Origin: a virus
Length of the DNA: 54,777 nucleotides
IMG/VR virus record: IMGVR_UViG_3300031688_000022
Span: 1 to 54,777 of that record
Direction: 5' to 3' (one strand)
Below the pieces are notes generated by a model. That model searched no databases. It was not told the DNA's origin and was given only the letters and a program-made list of their open reading frames with translations. A program made the translations under genes and the position numbers. Below are positions 38,231 to 47,229 of this stretch, piece after piece (within the stretch, counting starts at the first letter, position 1; the number at the start of each line of letters is the position of its first letter).

Positions 38231-39760
38231 TCAAAGATTTGACGAACACTCGTTGAATGCTTCTACTCCTGTAAAGGTCTGTAGTACCACTGAATAGTTA
38301 GAGAAATCTCTCTGTTCACACTCTTCTTGAATTGAATTTGAATGGGGGTTGTACCTGTATCTCCACTGACCATTAGAGGAACTTCCACTCTCTACTATTA
38401 GTACATCTTCGGTATAAAGTAGGTAAAGATTGCCATCAACCCCTGTCATGGTTTTGTCTAACGCGGTGATGTCGGTGTATATCTGTTGTAGATCAGCAGG
38501 GTATCTTGTTGACATGATCAATGGTAAATCTATGTTGAAATATGGGTTGGATACGTTCCTCATTTGCAGTTCAAATCCCTCATATGAGGTTACTGTCTTC
38601 TCAATCCTTTTGACATTTCTTGCACTCTCATCGACTGAGTACTCTAATATAGCACCATCACTATCGGGTAGAAACCTAACAAATGTCTTGTTCCAACTGA
38701 CCCCAGCAACATCTTTGACCTCTTCGATAGAGATGTGAATCTTATGATTGTTGACGATAGATGTGGCATTACCCCATTCTTCATAGTTCTCTGATATCTG
38801 CACTCTAGAGTTGTCCTCTAGGTTCTGTAATGTGATTGATATAGGTAGACTATTTGAATCTAGTAACTGACCTAGTGAATTGCCTCTGAGACCATAAAAA
38901 TGGTGTTGTCTATTATATCGGAAGTGATCATCTTCTACTGTCGAGGTCGTCTCGTTTTGTATATCGAATGTAACGTCTGAAAAGGTATCGTTGTTTAGTA
39001 TTAATGCTATCACATTGTCTTGAAGCATTCCTCGGAATCCCATGTTATAGGTTTCTTTGAGTACCCCTTCGATGTCGTGAAGTGTACCAAGAAAATCAAC
39101 GATCTTCTCACCGATTGCTTGTTGGGTAATGTCATTGGATGCAATGAAATCATCATAGAAATACATCCTATTGATGTCAAAGTTTTGTTCTAGATTATAT
39201 AAGAATGTATTGACTTCAGCTTTGATATCTGAACCCAGTTGATTTGCAATTGTACCACACCCATCTGCAACATTGATATTCGATGTTAATTTATCATTGA
39301 TAGACGATGTCAACATCGTGGTGAATGGGGTTACGTTGGCCTTGGATGCACTGTTCTCATGAGGAAAATACATCATGGTATATGCAGTGTTTACATATCC
39401 TCGGGTTGAGTCAATTGCACCTACTGGTACTTCTGCAACTCTAGGACGATTCATTCCACAAGTCTCGGTGAAACCTGTGATTGCACTAAATCCTGCTGAA
39501 TCAAATTCGTATTCATATGTACTTGAATTGAAGACTCCCGAAGGTTCTCCTGCATCTTGTATCAAATTGAAGTTGAAATCAACGAAGACGTTTGCACCCT
39601 CTACATATCCATCAATGACCAATGTCTTAAACATCGGTGATGTACTAGTAGATACGGGGCTTGGTAATTGTAATTGTGCTAGTTCGGGAGCAATCTCATT
39701 GCCTCCACCACCACACGCGACTAAACCAGTAAGTACTGGAACTATTAGTAAGTTTTTCAT
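38231..39760 (-). CDS. Large phage-encoded lipoprotein
   Basis: 509 residues. Signal 'LLIVPVLTGLVACGGGG' with lipobox Cys16 and a Gly-rich linker like bacterial surface lipoproteins. Residues 47-68 ('IDGYVEGANVFVDFNFNLIQDAG') resemble a repeat domain of bacterial outer-membrane lipoproteins. The rest is beta-rich with few cysteines (about 6), suggesting a periplasmic or surface-exposed protein. Own promoter upstream. It may change the host envelope; I see no enzyme motif. Length and style are unlike usual T4-type genes, suggesting transfer from a bacterial source. Confidence 0.7.
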   Translation of the reverse strand: MKNLLIVPVLTGLVACGGGGNEIAPELAQLQLPSPVSTSTSPMFKTLVIDGYVEGANVFVDFNFNLIQDAGEPSGVFNSSTYEYEFDSAGFSAITGFTETCGMNRPRVAEVPVGAIDSTRGYVNTAYTMMYFPHENSASKANVTPFTTMLTSSINDKLTSNINVADGCGTIANQLGSDIKAEVNTFLYNLEQNFDINRMYFYDDFIASNDITQQAIGEKIVDFLGTLHDIEGVLKETYNMGFRGMLQDNVIALILNNDTFSDVTFDIQNETTSTVEDDHFRYNRQHHFYGLRGNSLGQLLDSNSLPISITLQNLEDNSRVQISENYEEWGNATSIVNNHKIHISIEEVKDVAGVSWNKTFVRFLPDSDGAILEYSVDESARNVKRIEKTVTSYEGFELQMRNVSNPYFNIDLPLIMSTRYPADLQQIYTDITALDKTMTGVDGNLYLLYTEDVLIVESGSSSNGQWRYRYNPHSNSIQEECEQRDFSNYSVVLQTFTGVEAFNECSSNL

Positions 39761-39784
39761 TTAACACCTCTCATGTATACATCT

Positions 39785-39813
39785 ATTATACACTCTTTAG
39801 AGGGGTTTGTCTA
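39785..39813 (-). promoter_or_regulatory. Sigma70-type promoter of the lipoprotein gene
   Basis: Minus strand TAGACA (39808-39813), 17 bp, TATAAT (39785-39790), 24 bases before ATG 39760. Confidence 0.65.
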
Positions 39814-39820
39814 GGGGGTT

Positions 39821-40126
39821 TTACTCGTTGAGTCGGTATGCAAGGGCCTCTGCTTCGACCTCATCAATGGGTTGGTGCATTATCACTTGTCGGACATGTA
39901 CCATTTCATGAGCCAAGGTTATGTACCTTTCGTCATCAAACTTAACAAACATCTCCATATAGATATTGATGTTTGCCTTATGGGGGTAGTCAAGGAATCC
40001 CTGTCGTTTATCGGGATGGGGTAGTCGGAATATGTTTAGTATAACCTTTGAGTCTTGGATGTCCAGTAGGTTTGCAAACTCTACTGCTCTATCTCTCATT
40101 TTCTCATTGTTACATAAGATATTCAT
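39821..40126 (-). CDS. Small HExxH metallopeptidase-like protein
   Basis: 101 residues with 'YITLAHEMVHVRQ' near 69-81 (HEMVH zinc motif) and a later acidic helix 'IDEVEAEALAYRL' that could give the third ligand. This is the size and layout of a minimal zinc protease domain, as in SprT or ImmA-like proteins. Target unknown. It lies 6 bp after the zinc-ribbon gene. Confidence 0.65.
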   Translation of the reverse strand: MNILCNNEKMRDRAVEFANLLDIQDSKVILNIFRLPHPDKRQGFLDYPHKANINIYMEMFVKFDDERYITLAHEMVHVRQVIMHQPIDEVEAEALAYRLNE

Positions 40127-40132
40127 GGGTGG

Positions 40133-40285
40133 TTAATCCTCGTATTCCTCAAGCTCTTCCATGTTATCCTCATCGACATCTGTTCCACAAAATGGACATA
40201 CATCAATAGAATACTGATATGAATCCATCTCGTGTATGATATCACACTCCGATTTACATGATTCACAAAATAATTTAAATTTCAT
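40133..40285 (-). CDS. Small zinc-ribbon protein
   Basis: 50 residues, ATG 40285 to TAA 40133. 'LFCESCKSECDII' and 'DVCPFCGTDVDED' give two CxxC pairs and a rubredoxin-like ribbon; the tail is very acidic. Its start overlaps the upstream gene by 11 bp. It may bind nucleic acid or protein. Confidence 0.65.
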   Translation of the reverse strand: MKFKLFCESCKSECDIIHEMDSYQYSIDVCPFCGTDVDEDNMEELEEYED

Positions 40286-40523
40286 CTTGGACTTTATCTC
40301 CTATTATATCTTTCCAAAGGTTCTCATATGATTTAGGCTTACCATCAATTGTTGCATATGGAAGTTTTCTTCCTTCAGTCTCTTCAAGTGTAAAATCCAA
40401 ATGCAGTTCCTTAAACCTAACCTCGTTCAATTGGATATTTAGACTCAATAGCATATGCCTGATTCTATCATCCTCTATCGTCTGTTCGATTTCCTTGTTT
40501 AAGTATGCAATGTACTCACTCAT
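40275..40523 (-). CDS. Hypothetical protein behind the glutaredoxin gene
   Basis: 82 residues, helical at the start ('IAYLNKEIEQTIEDDRIRHM') then 'LHLDFTLEETEGRKLPYATIDGKP'. No family recognised. Overlaps glutaredoxin by 4 bp and the zinc-ribbon gene by 11 bp, so it is part of the RNR operon. Confidence 0.55.
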   Translation of the reverse strand: MSEYIAYLNKEIEQTIEDDRIRHMLLSLNIQLNEVRFKELHLDFTLEETEGRKLPYATIDGKPKSYENLWKDIIGDKVQDEI

Positions 40524-40744
40524 CTTTCAAATACCCACGTTTCCAATTCTGTAAATCCACCAATGATCTCTCCGTCCATACGGATTTGGGGGAATGTTCT
40601 AGCAGTAGGGAATGACTCCATTAACTCTTCACGAGTAAAGTCTTCACCTAGTTGTTTATATGTATACGAAAGACCTTCTCTCGTACATAGTGCCTTTGCT
40701 TTATCACAAAAAGGACACTGAGGTTTACCAAATATTTCAATCAT
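40520..40744 (-). CDS. Glutaredoxin
   Basis: 74 residues with the redox motif 'CPFC' (10-13), 'ARTFPQIRMDGEIIGGFTEL' (cis-Pro and glutathione-binding part). It would reduce the C-terminal cysteines of NrdA after each turnover. It overlaps nrdB by 4 bp, and the RNR, glutaredoxin order is common in T4-like phages. Confidence 0.9.
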   Translation of the reverse strand: MIEIFGKPQCPFCDKAKALCTREGLSYTYKQLGEDFTREELMESFPTARTFPQIRMDGEIIGGFTELETWVFER

Positions 40745-41838
40745 AATTCAAAGTCCGAAAAGGTGTTGTCATCAACATCCTGTTTAATGCCACCAATAAG
40801 ATACGATTCAATCTCGGTCTCTTGGGGTGCGTTTTGTAATCCTCTACTATTAAACCAATGGTTCGTCCATGGTAGAGGGTTGTTAGTTGAAGAGATATCG
40901 AATATCGGTTGCATACCAATTGCACGTAACCTTTTATTGGCAATATACTCCACATAGTTTCCAAGTAGTCCTACCGACAATCCGATCATCGACCCATGTT
41001 TGAATAGGAACTCTGCCCACTCCTTCTCTGAGTCAACTGCATCTTGATACATCTGATACACTTCTTGTTCACAATCTTTCATCACCTTATTCATGACACT
41101 ATTGTTCTCATGTTTTTGATAACACTTAAGTATGTGTTGTGTGATTGCTAGATGTTGTGATTCATCCCTTGCAATCAGTGATATGATCTTTGCACTACCT
41201 TCCATCATCTTCAGTTCTCCGAATCCGAATGAACATGCGAATGATACGAAGAATCTAATCCCTTCTAGGATGTTGACACTTATTAATGCAAGATATAATG
41301 CCTTATATAAGTCGTAATCTTTAATGTCCTGACCTATCAACTTTCGTCTACCTAGATCAATGAACTCATCATACTTTTGTGTTACTGCTTCTGCACGAGC
41401 AACGATCGCTGGTTCGTCCAGTATGGTGTCAAAGATTTCACTTGGGTCACTATAGATATTCTTGATTATGTGAGTGTAACTTCTTGAATGTATTGTCTCC
41501 ATGAAATCCCATGTAATGATACATGATTCCAATTCGGGTATTGTAACGAATGGTAGGAATGCAATTGCGGGAGCTCTACCTTGAACACTATCGAGTAGTG
41601 TTTGGTATCTAAGGTTAGAGGTGAAGATGTGTTTCTGTGCCTCGTTCAATCGGGCATAGTCTGCTCTATCTTTCTGTAAGGATACCTCTTCGGGTCTCCA
41701 AAAGAATGACAACTGAGTCTGAGTCAACTTATCAAATACTGGGTACTTGAATGTATCAAATCTTTGTGTGTTCAATTCCTCTCCAAAGAACATCTTCTCT
41801 TTGGTGAAATCTATATTTTTCTTGTTAAAAACTGTCAT
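40741..41838 (-). CDS. nrdB: Ribonucleotide reductase class I beta subunit
   Basis: 365 residues. Di-iron and radical residues are present: Asp in 'LLDSVQGRAP', Glu and His in 'METIHSRSYTHII' (with the Tyr that carries the radical), Glu in 'NILEGIRFFVSF', and Glu/His in 'ARDESQHLAIT'. The C-terminus 'NTFSDFEL' is the tail that docks on NrdA. Class Ia enzyme. It begins right after the oxygenase stop and overlaps glutaredoxin. Confidence 0.96.
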   Translation of the reverse strand: MTVFNKKNIDFTKEKMFFGEELNTQRFDTFKYPVFDKLTQTQLSFFWRPEEVSLQKDRADYARLNEAQKHIFTSNLRYQTLLDSVQGRAPAIAFLPFVTIPELESCIITWDFMETIHSRSYTHIIKNIYSDPSEIFDTILDEPAIVARAEAVTQKYDEFIDLGRRKLIGQDIKDYDLYKALYLALISVNILEGIRFFVSFACSFGFGELKMMEGSAKIISLIARDESQHLAITQHILKCYQKHENNSVMNKVMKDCEQEVYQMYQDAVDSEKEWAEFLFKHGSMIGLSVGLLGNYVEYIANKRLRAIGMQPIFDISSTNNPLPWTNHWFNSRGLQNAPQETEIESYLIGGIKQDVDDNTFSDFEL

Positions 41839-42804
41839 CTATGTTTTTCTCGTTGATGGTGGGGCTAGTGTTAAGTGTTTGTAATTGTTTACGCAATCGG
41901 ATGGTGTAAATCCATCTATCAAATGTCTGTTGTCCCAACTCTCCATAGCCTTGTTATATTCGGGTCTCACACGATCTGTATCTTTTTCCTCTGAGTGATA
42001 TATATCATTATACCCATCGTAACAGTAAACAGGTGCTTTACGAGCATCTGCACCTCGTTTTCCTTCCATTGTTCCGTGAGGCATGTTCTGTAAACTCCCT
42101 GCAATGTTCACAAAGTGAAGGAACATGTGATAACTGTTTTTACCTAGGAATTTGTCTCTGTAGTGAACTGCATTAGGGCCCTGATATAATAACACATCAC
42201 CCACTTCAAGTGAGATACAAGATGCATCACGTTTACGTGATGGAATTGCTTGTGTTAAATTATAAAGGTCTTCGTTAGAACCATCCCAGTCAACCCAGTT
42301 TCGTGAGTTGTCTACCCAAATCTTCCAAGGTTTCCCATCGTCTGATTCATATCCTAAACATATTGTCGTAGATATTTCACAAGATGGTCTGTCGTGATGT
42401 GCTTTGAGGTATGCACCTCTGTCGTATTTCCTAGTGTATGCATAGGTGGGACAAAGTTTGATGTCCAATACGTCATCTAATGCATTATGCATCCAAGCAT
42501 GTAATCCAACTGAAGGTGGAAATTGGTAACATCCATTGGATTTAAATAACGAATCTTTAGGGGAATCTTGAATGATGTCCTCTTCCCTTGCAAAGAATGA
42601 TTCATTCCACCTATCATTCCTCTCAATAGTCTTCCATGTGTCCAGTGTCATCTTAATGATGTCTTTGGGTATGAAGTTCCTAAGAATCACGTATCCATTT
42701 TGCATGAATTCCCATGTCATCTCATTCGTATAACCCTGAACCTTTATTTCATCGGGGTCTATTGCAGATAACTTTACGTTCTTTTTATCATATTGCACAG
42801 GCAT
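41839..42804 (-). CDS. 2OG-Fe(II) oxygenase between nrdA and nrdB
   Basis: 321 residues from ATG 42804 (ATG 42822 adds 6); it overlaps nrdA by 17 bp. 'RKYDRGAYLKAHHDRPSCEISTTICLGYESD' carries His-x-Asp (HHD region near 158-163), and 'GDVLLYQGPNAVHYR' the distal His. N-terminal 'FMQNGYVILRNFIPKD' is like phytanoyl-CoA or P4H-type oxygenases. Being inserted in the RNR operon suggests a nucleotide or RNR-related role, but this is inference. Confidence 0.75.
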   Translation of the reverse strand: MPVQYDKKNVKLSAIDPDEIKVQGYTNEMTWEFMQNGYVILRNFIPKDIIKMTLDTWKTIERNDRWNESFFAREEDIIQDSPKDSLFKSNGCYQFPPSVGLHAWMHNALDDVLDIKLCPTYAYTRKYDRGAYLKAHHDRPSCEISTTICLGYESDDGKPWKIWVDNSRNWVDWDGSNEDLYNLTQAIPSRKRDASCISLEVGDVLLYQGPNAVHYRDKFLGKNSYHMFLHFVNIAGSLQNMPHGTMEGKRGADARKAPVYCYDGYNDIYHSEEKDTDRVRPEYNKAMESWDNRHLIDGFTPSDCVNNYKHLTLAPPSTRKT

Positions 42805-45079
42805 CGCAGTCTTCCCCATCATCTATAATCTCACCTTGTGGTAAGGGTTCATCTTTAATCACGTCTTCAGTCTTACCATCCATAGTGTTTTGGTAGTAAG
42901 ATGTCTTCCATCCATATTTGTAAGTATTCAATAAGTCTTTTGCCATGACCGATACTGGTACTTCATTGTTATCAAAATTCTCGGGATTGTAACTCCAGTT
43001 ACCACTGATTGCTTGGTCAAAGAACTTCTGCATCACTGCAACTGTTTTAATGTATCCCTCGTTATCAGGCATATCCCATAGTAATGTGTAATTGTTTTTC
43101 AGTATAGAATACTGAGGTACTACTTGTTTAAGTGTTCCTTTTTTGCTCTTCTTGACACTTAGGTAGTCTCTTGGTGGTTCTATTCCGTTTGTTGCATTAG
43201 AGACGACTGAGGACGATTCTGAGGGCATCTGAGCAGTAAGTGTCGAGTGTCGTAATCCGTGTACTTTAATCCGTGTTCTTAGTCTTTCCCAGTCCATTTT
43301 TAGGACATTAGGTACGATTGTATCTACTTCTTTCTTATAATGATCTATTGGTAATTTCCCTTGTGCATACATGGTTCTATCGAACCAATCACATTGACCC
43401 TTCTCGGATGCAATTTGATTAGACGCACATAGTAAATGATACTGAAATTCTTCTGTAAGATCATGCACCAATTGATGTGCTTGGGGGTCATCATACTTGA
43501 CCTTGTTCTTTGCAAGGAAATGTGCAAGACCGATGTAACCAATTCCTAGTGATCGTCTTGCAAGAGTTGATCTCTTTGCAGCTTCTACTGGGTATTCTTG
43601 GTAATCAATTAGTTCTTCTAATCCTCTTACTGCAAGATCACATAGACCTTGTAGTTCATCCATCTTAATGATGCCTACGTTGATTGCACTTAGAATGCAT
43701 AGTGCAATCTCACCTTCACCATCAATATGTGTGATAGGGTCGGTGGGAAGAGTGATCTCTTGACATAGGTTACTCATGTAAACTTTGTCTTGGAAACTAC
43801 TATGGGAATTGCAATGGTCTATATTCATAATATAAATCCTACCTGTCTCAGCTCGTTCTTTCAACATAGCCGTAAACAATTCCCTTGCACTAATCTTCGT
43901 TTTAGGTACTGAAGTTGCTCTCTCATACTTTTCGTAAAGTTCATCAAAGCCGTCAGTTCCAAATGCCTCATACAAGCCTGGCACTTCGTGGGGTGAGAAT
44001 AATGTGATGTCTTCGTTCTTCAAGAATCTCTTATAGAACAGTTCAGATAACTGAATAGAGTAATCTAATTTTCGTACTCTGTTATCTTCGGTTCCTTTGT
44101 TATTCTTTAGGACGATGATATCACCGATCTCTTGGTGCCAGATAGGGAAATGAACTGTTGCACTTCCTCCTCTCACACCATTCTGAGTACAACATCTTAC
44201 TGTCGTCTCGAATTTCTTTAGGAAAGGTATTACACCAGTATGCTGTACCTCTCCACCTCGTATTTTTGAACCAAGTCCTCGTATTCGTCCTGCGTTAATT
44301 CCAATACCAGCTCTTTGTGCAACGTACCTTCCGATGGCCATATCTGAGGAAAATATACTGTCGAGGGAATCTGCAGAGTCAACCAAAACACAACTCGCAA
44401 ATTGTCGTAATGGTGTCCTGACCCCTGCCATAATGGGTGTGGGTATGTTAATTTTGTACGTGGATATTGCATCGTAATACCTTTTGATATATTCTAAACG
44501 GTTGTCTTCGGGATAGTTTCTGAACAATGTCATTGCAATCAACATATACATGAACTGAGGTGTCTCAAACAACGTGTTGTCTGACCTGTCCTGTACTAGA
44601 TACTTGTCTACGATCTGTTGTAGACCAGCATAGGTGAATGTCACATCTCTTGAATGTTTGATCACCCGATCTATTTGTCCTATTTCTTCTTTGGTGTATG
44701 ACTTGAGGATGTCCTTATCATATACACCCTTACTGATATTCCTTTTTATGATATCATAAAGTGGTGGATAGATTGTTGAGTCTTGCCACTTAGTGTTGAA
44801 TACAGATTTCTGTACTCCGAATAGTAATAGCCGTGCAGCAACGAACTGATAATTTGGATGTTCCAAACTAATTAAATCCGATGCTGACTTGACTAATATT
44901 TGTTGAATGTCTTTTGTAGTTATACCATCAAAGAATTGAAGACCACTGTTCATTTCAACCAGTGATTCTGATACTCCTGTAACGTCTCTACATGCTTTCT
45001 CCACCATCTTATGAATCTTATCTAAGTCAATGTCTACCCTGCTTCCGTCTGACTTAAGTACTCTAAATGGTGCGTTCAT
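42788..45079 (-). CDS. nrdA: Ribonucleotide reductase class I alpha subunit
   Basis: 763 residues. An N-terminal ATP-cone ('VLKSDGSRVDIDLDKIHKMVEKAC') is followed by the catalytic barrel: Cys in 'QFASCVLVDSADS', radical Cys and Glu in 'NLCQEITLPT', and Cys in 'IALCILSAINVG'. The C-terminal shuttle pair is 'CDAC'. It makes dNDPs for phage replication. It overlaps the primase gene by 4 bp and the oxygenase by 17 bp. No intein or intron interrupts it. Confidence 0.96.
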   Translation of the reverse strand: MNAPFRVLKSDGSRVDIDLDKIHKMVEKACRDVTGVSESLVEMNSGLQFFDGITTKDIQQILVKSASDLISLEHPNYQFVAARLLLFGVQKSVFNTKWQDSTIYPPLYDIIKRNISKGVYDKDILKSYTKEEIGQIDRVIKHSRDVTFTYAGLQQIVDKYLVQDRSDNTLFETPQFMYMLIAMTLFRNYPEDNRLEYIKRYYDAISTYKINIPTPIMAGVRTPLRQFASCVLVDSADSLDSIFSSDMAIGRYVAQRAGIGINAGRIRGLGSKIRGGEVQHTGVIPFLKKFETTVRCCTQNGVRGGSATVHFPIWHQEIGDIIVLKNNKGTEDNRVRKLDYSIQLSELFYKRFLKNEDITLFSPHEVPGLYEAFGTDGFDELYEKYERATSVPKTKISARELFTAMLKERAETGRIYIMNIDHCNSHSSFQDKVYMSNLCQEITLPTDPITHIDGEGEIALCILSAINVGIIKMDELQGLCDLAVRGLEELIDYQEYPVEAAKRSTLARRSLGIGYIGLAHFLAKNKVKYDDPQAHQLVHDLTEEFQYHLLCASNQIASEKGQCDWFDRTMYAQGKLPIDHYKKEVDTIVPNVLKMDWERLRTRIKVHGLRHSTLTAQMPSESSSVVSNATNGIEPPRDYLSVKKSKKGTLKQVVPQYSILKNNYTLLWDMPDNEGYIKTVAVMQKFFDQAISGNWSYNPENFDNNEVPVSVMAKDLLNTYKYGWKTSYYQNTMDGKTEDVIKDEPLPQGEIIDDGEDCDACAI

Positions 45080-46125
45080 ATCTTTTTATATTCCTTAAAA
45101 TTAAGTTTAGCACTTAATCCTGTGTAAGTGCAAGAGTCTATTATAGAACAGATCACGTCACTTGTCAATCCGTTAAGTACCATTTCATTGATATCTTTTA
45201 GATCGGTAACACGTCTGTCATTCCATATGCAAACTTTGTATCCGAGATCAATAACTTCTTCAATTTTTTTGAGAATCTCGAAGTTACGAGGTTCATTATC
45301 GAATACTAGTACTGCCTTATCTTTAATGGTTTGGTCTATCTTCTTAAAATCACTACCACCTACTGCAATTGCATTCGGTAGAAATAGACTGTCTAGTGGC
45401 CCTTCGGTCACATAAATTGTTTTTGTTTTGTCCACTTTATTCAAATTGAAGATCAGTGGTGCATCTTCGTTAAATCTCATCGTTAAATATCTAAGTTTAG
45501 AGTTATTAATTGCTCTCCCACTTAGACCTAATAGTTCTCCCCTCTCCGAATAGAATGGTATTACTATCCTAGGGTCGTTACCCAAAACTCTGTCCTTATA
45601 CTTATCGTCAAGGAATGCAAGGTTCTGTGGTTTATCCGTGAACCATAGATCACTATAGTGATGTGAAGGAACCATTCTTGCCTCTAGATACTCCCTTGCA
45701 ACCGTAACTTCGGAGCAAGGTTTCATTAGAAATTTTAGATTCTCGACTGACATGATATCATCTTTATTTAGTAATTCTTGTTTTGGTTGAAACTTGAAAC
45801 TGTTACTTGACGGCATCTTATGTCCACTTGCATGAACCTTTGGTTTGCGTCCACTTTCCTTCAACCACTCCTTTATATATTCTTTATGAATGACTGGGAA
45901 ATGATCTTTAATGAAGTTTACGGACGATGTACTTTTACCACAATTGTGGCATTTATAGACGAACGATTGCTCCACGGTGAAATGATATCCACGTGCTTTA
46001 AAGGTGTTTTTAGAGGAGTCTCCACAATAGAGACATCGGTGATTTAGGGTGTTGTCACCCTTCCACTTTGCCATGTCCAATGAGGACACGATCATACTCA
46101 AATATTTTCGTTCTAACCATAACAT
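45076..46125 (-). CDS. 61: DNA primase gp61
   Basis: 349 residues from ATG 46125 (ATG 46134 lies inside the -10 element). Zinc ribbon 'HRCLYCGDSSKN' and 'YKCHNCGKSTSSVNF' at about 29-72, and a TOPRIM core with 'TIYVTEGPLDSLFLPNAIAVGG' near 243-264 and 'AVLVFDNEPRN'. T4 gp61 (342 aa) makes pentamer primers with the gp41 helicase. First gene of the RNR operon, directly behind the promoter at 46133. Confidence 0.9.
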   Translation of the reverse strand: MLWLERKYLSMIVSSLDMAKWKGDNTLNHRCLYCGDSSKNTFKARGYHFTVEQSFVYKCHNCGKSTSSVNFIKDHFPVIHKEYIKEWLKESGRKPKVHASGHKMPSSNSFKFQPKQELLNKDDIMSVENLKFLMKPCSEVTVAREYLEARMVPSHHYSDLWFTDKPQNLAFLDDKYKDRVLGNDPRIVIPFYSERGELLGLSGRAINNSKLRYLTMRFNEDAPLIFNLNKVDKTKTIYVTEGPLDSLFLPNAIAVGGSDFKKIDQTIKDKAVLVFDNEPRNFEILKKIEEVIDLGYKVCIWNDRRVTDLKDINEMVLNGLTSDVICSIIDSCTYTGLSAKLNFKEYKKI

Positions 46126-46132
46126 AAGTACC

Positions 46133-46161
46133 ATTATACATGATACTTGTGCTATTGTCTA
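46133..46161 (-). promoter_or_regulatory. Sigma70-type promoter of the primase-RNR operon
   Basis: Minus strand TAGACA (46156-46161), 17 bp, TATAAT (46133-46138). The -10 ends 7 bp before ATG 46125, predicting a leaderless or near-leaderless message. Confidence 0.65.
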
Positions 46162-46172
46162 GAGGGTATTAA

Positions 46173-46367
46173 CTATGCGTCAATAATAACTTGGATTTCA
46201 ACAAGGGAAGTATCCCATGATGTCTTACTTGCGTCGTATCCAGTTTTTTGAATATTGTCTGCAGCCATATCGTCATAACCTTCGGGTTTAACTGGTGGGT
46301 TTGCTGTCAAAAACTCTTTAATTTCTGGTGGTGTTAATGTACTTACTACTTCATCTCCGTCTGCCAT
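46173..46367 (-). CDS. Hypothetical small acidic protein
   Basis: 64 residues from ATG 46367 (ATG 46379 adds 4). 'LTPPEIKEFLTANPPVKPEGYDDMAADNI', acidic, with no membrane helix. No family recognised. A CTAAATAA element lies about 35 bases upstream, so it may be a late protein. Confidence 0.55.
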   Translation of the reverse strand: MADGDEVVSTLTPPEIKEFLTANPPVKPEGYDDMAADNIQKTGYDASKTSWDTSLVEIQVIIDA

Positions 46368-46401
46368 TTCTTTCTCCAATTGGGGTTTGTAAAATTACTT
46401 A

Positions 46402-46409
46402 TTATTTAG
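46402..46409 (-). promoter_or_regulatory. Possible late promoter element (CTAAATAA)
   Basis: Minus strand CCTAAATAATAAG, about 35 bases before ATG 46367. It overlaps the stop codon of the membrane-protein gene. Confidence 0.4.
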
Positions 46410-47226
46410 GTTCTTCCATATTTCTAACCCGACTTTTTGGGACTTGTAAAACATATCTTTGCTCAATAACAGGTGGTTTCTTTTCTTCTACTTCTACTTT
46501 TCTAGTCCCTATAAGACCTACACTGGTTATCAGTAGTAGAACTGCAAGAGGGTCGAATACAAAGATGAGTGCAAATATCACCCATCTTACTGCGTTGTCT
46601 AGGTATTCAGTTGCTCTGTCCTGTCCATAGATTACCTCTGCAACATATTTAATAGGGCCGATCTCACCTTCCTGCATGAGTTGTTCCCTTTTAAGTGGCA
46701 TCATCTCTTCGTTATATGCAACCACTTGATCTATTATACCATCCATATCGATTGCGATCAACCCCCTTTCTTCCTTTTGTCTACGATCAATGTAGTTACG
46801 GTCTTTGGGTTGTGCAGTGTTGATGATAGTGTCGAGTCCCTCAAGTCTATTCTCTAGTCTTAGGAGTTTACCCTCTTCACCTGCAATTCGTTTCTCTATG
46901 ATTGATAACTCTAGTGAGAATGAGTCACCCTGTAGTGTTTGTTCGATGTTTGCTTTTGATAGGAATCCAAAGATACCTAATGAGGTGATTAACATTAACA
47001 CTACGACACTAGTAACTAGATACCACTTCTGCCACTTGATCTTATCCCAAAACAAGTGTAAGTATGCAGCCGTTACGAGTTTACCGAACTCTAATACCCC
47101 TGCCATAACCACCACTTCCATGTATGCTCCTGCAAATATAGTTGCAAGACCAATAACTGAGAAATACGCTGCGATGAACGCAATCAATATAGAGGTAGAT
47201 AAGGCGAGGTAATTCAAAAAGTTCAT
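46402..47226 (-). CDS. Membrane protein with long coiled-coil loop
   Basis: 274 residues. Three N-terminal hydrophobic helices (about 5-25, 28-48, 68-92), a charged coiled-coil segment (105-190, 'ELSIIEKRIAGEEGKLLRLENRLEGL') and a long hydrophobic helix near 212-238. The C-terminus is cytoplasmic and basic. Conserved-looking, but I cannot name a family. It might act at the host membrane during assembly or lysis. Confidence 0.65.
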   Translation of the reverse strand: MNFLNYLALSTSILIAFIAAYFSVIGLATIFAGAYMEVVVMAGVLEFGKLVTAAYLHLFWDKIKWQKWYLVTSVVVLMLITSLGIFGFLSKANIEQTLQGDSFSLELSIIEKRIAGEEGKLLRLENRLEGLDTIINTAQPKDRNYIDRRQKEERGLIAIDMDGIIDQVVAYNEEMMPLKREQLMQEGEIGPIKYVAEVIYGQDRATEYLDNAVRWVIFALIFVFDPLAVLLLITSVGLIGTRKVEVEEKKPPVIEQRYVLQVPKSRVRNMEEPK

Positions 47227-47229
47227 AAA

